Assembly (NCBI GenBank): GCA_022759065.1
Contig: JAEMPZ010000007.1
Span: 1 to 8,132 of the forward strand
Reading direction: 5' to 3'
Source of the DNA: Acidobacteriota bacterium
GTDB taxonomy: Bacteria; Acidobacteriota; UBA4820; DSQY01
Length of the DNA: 8,132 bases
Made by a program: the position numbers and the translations under genes. Positions 1-5,720 of this stretch are shown here, piece after piece (position 1 is the stretch's first letter; each line of letters opens with the position of its first letter). Under the pieces are notes generated by a model. The model was not told the origin of the DNA and did not search any database. It saw only the letters and a program-made list of their open reading frames with translations.

Positions 1-1
1 G

Positions 2-1579
2 GCTTACAACCGCTACTTCTCGCCGAAACAGGTGGCGGAAGAGGCGTGGCCTCTCATGAAGCTGAACAAGGAGGCCGAGGCGAGGCGCAAGATAGCGGAG
101 GGGCTCGCCTCAAAGGACGAGGAACAGGTCCTGTACGCCATGAACGCTTTGGGCGCCCTCGATTCCGAGACCGACCACCCCGAGGAATCCTACGAAGACT
201 ACGCCCGCCTTTGCGAGCGGGCGAGGAGCTCCAAGCAGGGCATCGAATGCACGTTCCTGCGAAACAAGGCGGAATCAGCCAAGGCCCTGGGCCGCTATCA
301 GGAGGCGGAACAGCTATACATCGAATCGTCCCGTTATTTCGATGCCGCGAGCGAGAGCAACCCGTGGGAAGACCTCGTTGACTTGTACTTGATGGAACAG
401 CGGCTTCCCGAAGCGCTCGATGCCGCCAAGCAAATGCAGGCGTGGGCTTACCACAGCCTACCACTCGTCGGGCTCGACAACTGGAATCTCAGGCAGACGC
501 TGACCGCCGCGCTGCTATCATCAGCCGGCTACACCGCCCCGGCGCTGGAAATAGCCCGGCGAGTCGTTGACCGGCCAGACCGCCACGGCGGCCATTCCTC
601 TCAGCGGCAACAATGGCTGGCTTCGTCGCTCCTTTTTTACAGGCAGATGCTTCTTGACGACCTGGCGCGCGTCTCGGAGGAAATTTCCTACTCCAGCTGG
701 CGTGACCTTCCAGGGTTGTGGGTCAAAAGCCTCATTGAGCACGGCGAGGCGTGGTCGGCAGGGCGCCGGGGCGCCAGGATAATAATGGAGATGGGATATT
801 TGCCTGGAACGATGCGACAGTTGGCGCCCAAGAGCGCCTTTGTTTATCCGGGCGGCGAGGTTTACCTGCCCGGCGTCATCGGCGCGGGCGTGGCCGAGGA
901 GACGGCATTGAAACTCCTCGGGCGGACGGGCGCGATGGCGGAGCGCGAGAAGCCATACATCCTTCTTTCGCTCGGCGCGGCAAAGCTCGAAAGGGGGGAC
1001 GCCAGAGGAGCGCTCGCGGCGCTCGGCGAAGCGCGGAAGACCCTGCCAGCCGAAACGGCGCTGCTCCATTCGGAGCTTCTAGCGCTCGAAGCTAAGGCCT
1101 ACCGAAGCATTGGCGACAAGAGCGGAGAGACGGCCGCCCTTTCGGATTTGATGGAGAGAGACCCAGGCATGGCGCGGCGCTTCGGGTTGAGTTTGCCGTG
1201 CACGATAGCGGCTTCGGGCGGCGCGGCGGCCTCGAAAGCGGCCGGCCTTCTGAGAAGCTCCCCGCGCCTTTTGCCGGGAGGCGGCCCCTTCCGCGTGGTC
1301 GTGGAGCAGACATCCACGGGAGGCTTGCAGGGCGGCCTAGACGGACCGAACGGGGCGGTGCTCTCCCGTTTTAGGGTGAACGCCTCCTCGGACCCGGCCG
1401 ATACGGCCAGGGAATTCTGCCGCCTGTTTCACCAGAAGGCCTTTGCCCCGAACGTGGATCTCTCCCAGCAGGAAATATCCTCCCTCGAAGGCTCCACGCT
1501 CACTTCCCAGGACGTGAACGAACAGCTCCAGGGCCTCTTCGACACGGCCCCGCCGGAACAGAAGCCTCGCGAGAAATAG
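2..1579 (+). CDS. TPR-like helical repeat protein, 5' end outside the window
   Basis: The frame is open from the first bases of the window (reading AYNRYFSPKQ before an internal GTG at 32), so the true start probably lies upstream and GTG 32 is only the first in-window start. Numbering from that GTG gives 515 residues. Helix-turn-helix segments with TPR-like small/large residue spacing lie at about 75-108, 112-136, 304-338 and 343-375; ALGRYQEAEQLY and KLERGDARGALAALGEA are the clearest. These repeats usually bind protein partners. The last 100 residues are not TPR: a strand-rich piece near 420-450 (FRVVVEQTSTGG), then a helical FCRLFHQKAFAP segment and a charged tail. No catalytic motif or membrane segment is visible, and any signal peptide would be outside the window. 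I do not recognise the family. The next gene on this strand is 249 nt away, so the two are probably not co-transcribed. Confidence 0.85.
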   Translation, partial: AYNRYFSPKQVAEEAWPLMKLNKEAEARRKIAEGLASKDEEQVLYAMNALGALDSETDHPEESYEDYARLCERARSSKQGIECTFLRNKAESAKALGRYQEAEQLYIESSRYFDAASESNPWEDLVDLYLMEQRLPEALDAAKQMQAWAYHSLPLVGLDNWNLRQTLTAALLSSAGYTAPALEIARRVVDRPDRHGGHSSQRQQWLASSLLFYRQMLLDDLARVSEEISYSSWRDLPGLWVKSLIEHGEAWSAGRRGARIIMEMGYLPGTMRQLAPKSAFVYPGGEVYLPGVIGAGVAEETALKLLGRTGAMAEREKPYILLSLGAAKLERGDARGALAALGEARKTLPAETALLHSELLALEAKAYRSIGDKSGETAALSDLMERDPGMARRFGLSLPCTIAASGGAAASKAAGLLRSSPRLLPGGGPFRVVVEQTSTGGLQGGLDGPNGAVLSRFRVNASSDPADTAREFCRLFHQKAFAPNVDLSQQEISSLEGSTLTSQDVNEQLQGLFDTAPPEQKPREK

Positions 1580-1611
1580 AACTTGCCCGCCACCATGGTT
1601 GAAAAAATTAC

Positions 1612-1635
1612 CACAAAGGCACGGAGGTCACCGAG
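1612..1635. repeat. Octamer repeat, CACAAAGG family, copy 1
   Basis: Three consecutive 8-nt units resemble one another (CACAAAGG, then CACGGAGG, then a diverged unit). The same pattern recurs at 7231-7254. It lies 32 nt after the stop of the TPR-like gene and has no open frame of its own. Confidence 0.6.
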
Positions 1636-1639
1636 AACG

Positions 1640-1667
1640 GATGAGTGATGATAGATGATGGATGAGG
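1640..1667. repeat. Heptamer tandem repeat GATGANN, 4 units
   Basis: Four in-phase 7-nt units all begin GATGA and vary only in the last two bases (GT, TA, TG, GG). A second locus with the same units but one fewer lies at 7981-8001. Reading frames across it are artefacts of the repeat. Confidence 0.75.
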
Positions 1668-1673
1668 GAGCAA

Positions 1674-1701
1674 AGACGACGGCAGACGGCAGACGGCAGC
1701 G
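1674..1701. repeat. Heptamer tandem repeat GGCAGAC, about 4 units
   Basis: Two perfect GGCAGAC units (1681-1694) are flanked in the same 7-nt phase by a diverged unit on each side. The array sits directly beside the GATGANN array in the gap before the cupin gene. Confidence 0.65.
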
Positions 1702-1714
1702 CAAATTCACACGC

Positions 1715-1742
1715 AGTCGTCGGTCGTCGGTGGTCAGTCGTC
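1715..1742. repeat. Heptamer tandem repeat RGTCGTC, 4 units
   Basis: Four in-phase 7-nt units (AGTCGTC, GGTCGTC, GGTGGTC, AGTCGTC) differ by one or two bases. This is the fourth short-period block in the 249-nt gap between the TPR-like gene and the cupin gene. Confidence 0.7.
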
Positions 1743-1817
1743 GTTGATTTGAGCCTGCCGTAGATTGCGAACCAGCGGGCGCGGAGGAAACATAAGACAC
1801 GAAGATGCACACGAATC

Positions 1818-1824
1818 AAGGAGG
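1818..1824 (+). promoter_or_regulatory. Shine-Dalgarno that fixes the cupin start
   Basis: AAGGAGG lies 4 nt before the ATG at 1829. An in-frame ATG at 1805 lies upstream of this site and has no comparable purine tract, so 1829 is the better start. Confidence 0.75.
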
Positions 1825-1828
1825 CGCC

Positions 1829-2176
1829 ATGATCGTTAAAAAGAAAGAGCTTCGGTTCCAATCGAGGGCAAACATCAGGGGAGGCCGCGGGAAGGCGCTT
1901 GCCGCGAACTACTTGGAAGAGGGAGATCAACTCAACATAAAATTCATTTCGCTGATCGAGCTTGAACCGGGAACGACGATAGGGGAACACCTCCACGAAA
2001 ACGACGAGGAGTTTTACATAGTCACCAAGGGCTCGGGCACTGGAGTCCTCGACGGACAGAGATTTGAACTCTCCGAAGGCGACGCCTTCCTATGCAAGAT
2101 GCACCACGCCCACGGCATCGAGGCCTCCAACGGCGGCCTCACTTTTCTCGCAGTGCTGAGCGAAAGCAAGGCGTAA
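1829..2176 (+). CDS. Small single-domain cupin protein
   Basis: A 115-residue protein that is essentially one cupin beta-barrel. Cupin motif 1 is complete: G, five residues, HLH, four residues, E, six residues, G ([21 protein letters not shown] with one more residue pattern intact, about residues 51-71). Motif 2 is recognisable as [20 protein letters not shown], whose H supplies the fourth ligand. Two His, one Glu and one His therefore make the usual divalent-metal site. Short single-domain cupins include isomerases, dioxygenases and small-molecule binders, and the substrate cannot be told from sequence. No signal peptide is visible, so it is probably cytosolic. The start is the ATG behind AAGGAGG. 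The gene stands alone, convergent with the tonB-family gene, and its stop codon lies 3 nt from the recognisable end of the tpx remnant. Confidence 0.9.
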   Translation: MIVKKKELRFQSRANIRGGRGKALAANYLEEGDQLNIKFISLIELEPGTTIGEHLHENDEEFYIVTKGSGTGVLDGQRFELSEGDAFLCKMHHAHGIEASNGGLTFLAVLSESKA

Positions 2177-2178
2177 TG

Positions 2179-2433
2179 CTTGTCGTTTTCGTCCAAAACG
2201 ACGATGGCGCGGAACAAAACCTGGACTGGGCGAACGGCAGGTCGCAGGAGATAGTCAGCACGATCGTGTTCGCAAGCTTTCCCGCCTCCTGGTTGAACCG
2301 CCGCGCCGACGCGGCGCAGACGCCGGTGTCGAGGCTAGGGACTTTGTCTCCTATCTCGGATTGCTATGGTCCGTACTTGAAATCGTCAAAGTAGGTCACG
2401 CTGTCGGCCTTTGTCCAAACGCCCACGGCGCAG
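2179..2433 (-). pseudogene. tpx: Decayed thiol peroxidase (Tpx) remnant
   Basis: Read on the minus strand, 2342 to 2214 gives VPSLDTGVC, then [12 protein letters not shown] and [10 protein letters not shown]. This is the Tpx core containing the peroxidatic Cys (codon 2316-2318) and the resolving Cys (codon 2214-2216), exactly 34 residues apart as in E. coli Tpx. After SRFC the next 11 or so codons, in a shifted frame, read [12 protein letters not shown], which matches the Tpx C-terminal strand (ARAVVVIDENDN). About 40 residues normally between these blocks are missing. Upstream, VTYFDDFK fits the Tpx strand before the active site but is followed by an in-frame TAG (2364-2366) and a few unmatched codons. 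The N-terminal 30 or so residues and the final helix are absent. Tpx normally reduces peroxides using thioredoxin; this copy cannot be functional. The remnant fills the whole gap between the cupin and tonB-family stop codons. Confidence 0.85.
2182..2202. repeat. Perfect inverted repeat just after the cupin stop
   Basis: GTCGTTTT, a 5-nt loop and AAAACGAC form a perfect 8-bp stem starting 6 nt after the cupin stop codon. No T-run follows on either strand, so it is not a classical intrinsic terminator. It falls inside the tpx remnant, where it encodes the VVLDEND strand. It may still act as a 3' stabiliser for the cupin transcript. Confidence 0.5.
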
Positions 2434-3566
2434 TTAATCTTCTGTTGGCAGGTTGTAGTAAAAGCGGAAGAGGCCGCCGATCTGTGGGACGGTGACGAAA
2501 TCTGGAAGCGGCGGCAAGGGGTTGCTAGAACGCAAAGCGTCCATCGCCGACTGGTCGTAAGAGGGAATTCCCGACGAGCGAACCACTTCGAGGTCGGTGA
2601 CGCGCCCGTCTTTCTGGACGTTGAAGTGGATCGCCACCACCCCTTCTGCCTCAACACCATCTGGGCCTCTGGCGTGCGCCAGTTGCTCTGGACCCTTTCC
2701 TGCACCTTGCGCGCGTAAGGCCCCAGGTCCCACGCCGCGGTGTCGAAGGAGAGGTCTCCCGTGTTCAGCCGGCTGGCGTTCGGATTGTTGAAGCCGCCCT
2801 GAATCGCCCCGGCCATCATCTGCTGCAGTTGAGCGCCAACGCCCATCTGTCCCTGATGAGGCTGAACCGTCGGCGCGGCTTCGCCTCCCTGTCTCTGTCC
2901 ACGCTGGCCGCCCTCTTGCTCGCCCCCGACGGGAAGGCCCATCTTGGCGGATTTGCTGGATGGCTGCCCCTGCGTCTGGCCGTTGTTCTTTTCCCCACTG
3001 ACCTCGCGGGCCGCCCTCTCAACTTCTTTGGCGATTGAGCCCTTTTCACGCTGGGCCTGCGCGGCCCGCGCCTCGGGCGACCCCTGTTGGCCGGGCTGAG
3101 GCTGGACCGGCTTTGGGGAAGCGGCCGACGGCCTGACGGATGGCCGGGTAAAGGGAGCGTCGCCTGGACCGCCCGCCTGGCGCAGGGGGCTTTGGCCCAT
3201 CGAAGTCGGATCGGGCGATTCGCCCTTTCGCGGGTCGGGGCTCGCGCCGTGGCGGTTGATGTCGGAGTATCGCGTCGGGTCCATAGGCTTTTCCGCCGAA
3301 GGCTTCAAGTCCTTGACGTAGATGAATTTTATCGGCCTGCCGTTTTCATTCGTCATCGCCTTAAGGCCCCTTACGGCCTGGTTCGCGCCCTCTGGGTGGC
3401 TTGCAGCCTGAATGTACTGGCGGCCGCCGAGCATGATTAGCGGGATGTGCAAAAGAACCGCAACGATGAAGGAGATGCTGCGCGTCCACTGGCCCCTGCC
3501 AAAGAGCCAGGAAACCATGCGGGAGCCGAGCGATTGGAGGCTGTTAAATGAAGAGCGAAACGTCAT
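2434..3566 (-). CDS. TonB-family envelope protein, interrupted by a frameshift
   Basis: TonB proteins span the periplasm and pass energy from ExbB/ExbD in the inner membrane to outer-membrane receptors. Here a short cytoplasmic N-terminus is followed by one membrane segment (about 30-48, SISFIVAVLLHIPLIMLGG). A long Pro/Gln/Gly/Lys-rich linker follows (about 85-270), then WDLGPYARKVQERVQSNWRTPE, the entry to a TonB C-terminal domain. The reading frame then breaks: beyond residue 309 (codons for QKG) the domain continues only in another frame as VVAIHFNVQKDGRVTDLEVV through LRSSNPLPPLPDF to a TAA at 2434. Adding one G to the GGGG run (plus-strand C at 2640-2643) restores a protein of about 377 residues. 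Without it, translation runs to a TAG at 2364 through the tpx remnant, giving a 400-residue product with no TonB domain. The ATG overlaps the stop of the upstream hydrolase gene (ATGA). No exbB/exbD is in view. Confidence 0.85.
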
Positions 3567-4648
3567 CCGGCATGCTCCGCGAGCGCCCGGGCCAGAGAAA
3601 GGAAACCTGCCCGGACAGGACCGAAATCCGTCCCCGGATGGCGGGGATGGATGCGGTTCGTAAGTAGAATATATACCTTTTCGCCCTCAGGCTCCAGCCA
3701 AACGCCAGTTCCCGTAAAACCTTCGTGTCCCATGGCATCCCGTGGAAGGGCGCTTCCGGCCGTCCACCCCTTGGTAATAACCGACTTCCAACCCGCCGTG
3801 CGGACTTCGCCCTGGCCGGAACGCTCCGGCTTCCAGGCAAGCGCCAAAGCGCCTTCGGACAAAAAACGCGCGCCGGGAAAATAGGATTGCGCCAAGCAGG
3901 CAACTCCCCGAGCCGTGGCGAAAAGCCCGGCATGGCCCGCCACTCCATTCAGGAATCTTGCGTTTCCGTCGTGGACCACGCCCCAAAGCCCTCCCTCTGG
4001 AACAGCGCACGGCTCCGCGCCATTCCGGCGCGCCATTTCGGCCTCATGCGCCCCATCCAACTCGGCGGCCGCGATCGTTTCTTTGGGCGCTAATGGCCGA
4101 AAGCAGACATCTTCATGCCCCAAGCCAAGGGGCCGCAGCAGGCGCTCTCCCACGAGCGCATCCAACTCCCCCTGCAATTTCTCTTCCAATAGAAACCCGA
4201 GGAGAATGTAGCCGAGGTCCGAATAAAGGGCCGACTCGCCAGCTTTCTCCCGAGGGCAGGCGCGCAAAAGCCATTCGCGCGCCTCGTCTTTCGACCGGAC
4301 CTTTCCGTAAAGCGGCGCCCATGCCGGGAAACCGGCCTCGTGACGAAGAAGGTCGAGCATCGTGAACGTGCAGCCGGGAGGCTCCACGGGGCTTTCCAGG
4401 TCTATGAGCCCCTCGTCGTGAGCGCGAAGCGCCAGAAGAGCCGTCGCCAGAGGCTTTGTCAATGAAGCGAGGTCATAAAGCGTCGTCGTGGCGGCCGCGT
4501 GGCGCTCTGGTTCGATGACGCCAAAGCCGGCGGCCTCTGCAAAGAGAGCCCGTGAATTGGACAGGACCAAAGCAGAAAACGATGGCGTCGTGACGCCGAG
4601 CTGGTGGTTCAAGAAAGCCCTTAGCTTAGTACCATGCTCGTGCGTCAT
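3563..4648 (-). CDS. Beta-lactamase-fold serine hydrolase (class C/PBP-like)
   Basis: A 361-residue protein of the AmpC/DD-peptidase/esterase superfamily (Pfam Beta-lactamase, PF00144). The nucleophile motif SxxK is SLTK at 62-65, in the typical setting LYDLASLTKPLATALL. The second motif is YSD at 142-144 (YSDLGYILLG) where many members have YxN. The third is HEG at 308-310 (GHEGFTGTG) where KTG, HTG or HSG is common. RHEAGFPAW near 102-110 and LLTNRIHP near the C-terminus are also family hallmarks. Members cut peptidoglycan peptides, beta-lactams or small esters, and the substrate here is open. No signal peptide or membrane segment is visible at the N-terminus, suggesting a cytoplasmic enzyme. 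The ATG at 4648 has only a weak GTGAG ribosome site. The stop codon overlaps the start of the TonB-family gene by 4 nt, so the two are almost certainly co-translated. Confidence 0.92.
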   Translation of the reverse strand: MTHEHGTKLRAFLNHQLGVTTPSFSALVLSNSRALFAEAAGFGVIEPERHAAATTTLYDLASLTKPLATALLALRAHDEGLIDLESPVEPPGCTFTMLDLLRHEAGFPAWAPLYGKVRSKDEAREWLLRACPREKAGESALYSDLGYILLGFLLEEKLQGELDALVGERLLRPLGLGHEDVCFRPLAPKETIAAAELDGAHEAEMARRNGAEPCAVPEGGLWGVVHDGNARFLNGVAGHAGLFATARGVACLAQSYFPGARFLSEGALALAWKPERSGQGEVRTAGWKSVITKGWTAGSALPRDAMGHEGFTGTGVWLEPEGEKVYILLTNRIHPRHPGTDFGPVRAGFLSLARALAEHAG

Positions 4649-4711
4649 CTCACTGCACCACGGAATTCAGCGATGTAATGTTGTGTCTCCGATGACGGCC
4701 GCGCCAAAAAG

Positions 4712-4795
4712 AATGAAGAAGGCTGATGGCTGCAAGCGGAAGGTAAAGCATTTCTAGCTAACAGCCTAGAGCCTTTTGTTGCTAATAGCCTATCT
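4712..4795. repeat. Degenerate 7-8 nt repeat tract
   Basis: On the plus strand AAGGCTG and ATGGCTG follow each other in 7-nt phase (4719-4732). On the minus strand AGGCTATTAGC (4791-4781) recurs as AGGCTGTTAGC (4767-4757), one mismatch, offset 24 nt or three 8-nt steps. The tract occupies most of the gap between the yitT stop and the hydrolase start. No terminator with a T-run is visible for the aspA-yitT unit here. Confidence 0.45.
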
Positions 4796-5710
4796 TTAAT
4801 CATTTGAGCCCACCGGCTTGAAGCCTTCGCCGAGAACCTCGTGGGCTTCCGAAACCACCACGAATGCCTTGGGGTCCAGGTCGGCGATCAGCCGCTTGAC
4901 CGCGGCCACCTGCGAGCGCGACACGACGACGTAGAGAACCGGGCGGCGCTCTTGCGAATAGCCGCCGGTCGCTTCCAGTATGGTGACGCCCCGGTTCACT
5001 TCGGAAAGCACCGCCTGGCGGATGTCGTCAATTTTGTCGGAGACGACCAGCACGCTTCTCGCGTAGCCCAGCCCCTCTACAACCGTGTCGAGCACGCGGC
5101 TGGATATGTAGTTCACAATAAGCGCGTAGAGGACCGGAACTAGCCCGACAACGGGAATCGCGGCCAGCAGAATCAGCGTGTTGCTCCAGAGAAAGACCTC
5201 TCCGAACGGAACCCGCCTGTATTTGTAGAGAAGCTGGGCCACGATGTCGGTGCCGCCGGTCGTGCCTCGGGCCCGAAGCACCAGGCCGATGCCGAAGCCG
5301 TCCACCAGGCCGCCGAAAAGGGTGTAAATAAGGGGATCGCCTTTAACGGCTGGAAGTAACGGCGCGAGAACATCAATTGCAACGGACATAATGACGACGG
5401 CGTAGACGGTGCGAAAAAGGGTGCGCCAGCCGCCCCCCCATTTCACGCCGGCGGCAAGCAACGGCACGTTGAGCAGGAGGTTGGCGAGGCCCACGGGCCA
5501 GTTCCACGTGTAATTGAATAGCATTGCGATGCCGGTCACGCCGGCGCTCACGACCTTGTTTGGCGTGAGGAACATGACGACGCCGGCTGCCACGATCAGC
5601 GAGCCGCCGGTCAGGAGGAGATAGTCCTCGGTGAGGCGAAGCGCCTTGCGCGCCGGTGAAAGGCGGGCGGCAGGGCCGAGTATTTTGTCACGAAGCCCTC
5701 CGCGCGGCAT
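4796..5710 (-). CDS. YitT-family membrane protein (DUF161 + DUF2179)
   Basis: A 304-residue inner-membrane protein. Hydrophobic segments lie at about 30-48, 54-68, 71-88, 98-118, 127-146 and 173-200. The family hallmark RARGTTGGTDIVAQLL is at 146-161, between the membrane core and the last segments. The C-terminal soluble part (about 220-300) is a DUF2179 domain: RGVTILEATGGYS, then VLYVVVSR, AFVVVSEAHEV and GEGFK. YitT-family proteins are widespread and lack a firmly assigned transport substrate; the soluble domain is thought to be regulatory. The length is typical for the full two-domain form and nothing looks damaged. The ATG is preceded by AAGGTGA, which contains the stop codon of aspA, so the gene is the second cistron of a tight operon with aspA. 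Confidence 0.93.
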   Translation of the reverse strand: MPRGGLRDKILGPAARLSPARKALRLTEDYLLLTGGSLIVAAGVVMFLTPNKVVSAGVTGIAMLFNYTWNWPVGLANLLLNVPLLAAGVKWGGGWRTLFRTVYAVVIMSVAIDVLAPLLPAVKGDPLIYTLFGGLVDGFGIGLVLRARGTTGGTDIVAQLLYKYRRVPFGEVFLWSNTLILLAAIPVVGLVPVLYALIVNYISSRVLDTVVEGLGYARSVLVVSDKIDDIRQAVLSEVNRGVTILEATGGYSQERRPVLYVVVSRSQVAAVKRLIADLDPKAFVVVSEAHEVLGEGFKPVGSND

Positions 5711-5713
5711 GCG

Positions 5714-5720
5714 TCACCTT
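5714..5720 (-). promoter_or_regulatory. yitT ribosome binding site containing the aspA stop
   Basis: On the minus strand AAGGTGA lies 3 nt before the yitT-family ATG, and its last three bases are the TGA that ends aspA. Ribosomes terminating on aspA sit directly on the next gene's initiation site, favouring coupled translation. Confidence 0.7.

Noticed and set aside
1805..1828. Upstream in-frame ATG for the cupin
   Set aside because: The AAGGAGG ribosome site lies downstream of it and serves ATG 1829.
1429..1996. Two minus-strand open frames (1429-1812 and 1628-1996) in the gap before the cupin
   Set aside because: They run through the heptamer arrays and the ends of real genes, giving repetitive Ser/Arg-rich text with no domain and no ribosome site.
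2092..2394. 100-residue plus-strand open frame downstream of the cupin
   Set aside because: Begins inside the cupin gene in another frame and is antisense to the tpx remnant; the minus-strand reading explains the conservation.
4649..4711. Promoter for the hydrolase-tonB pair
   Set aside because: No -35/-10 pair with acceptable spacing and matches was found on the minus strand here.
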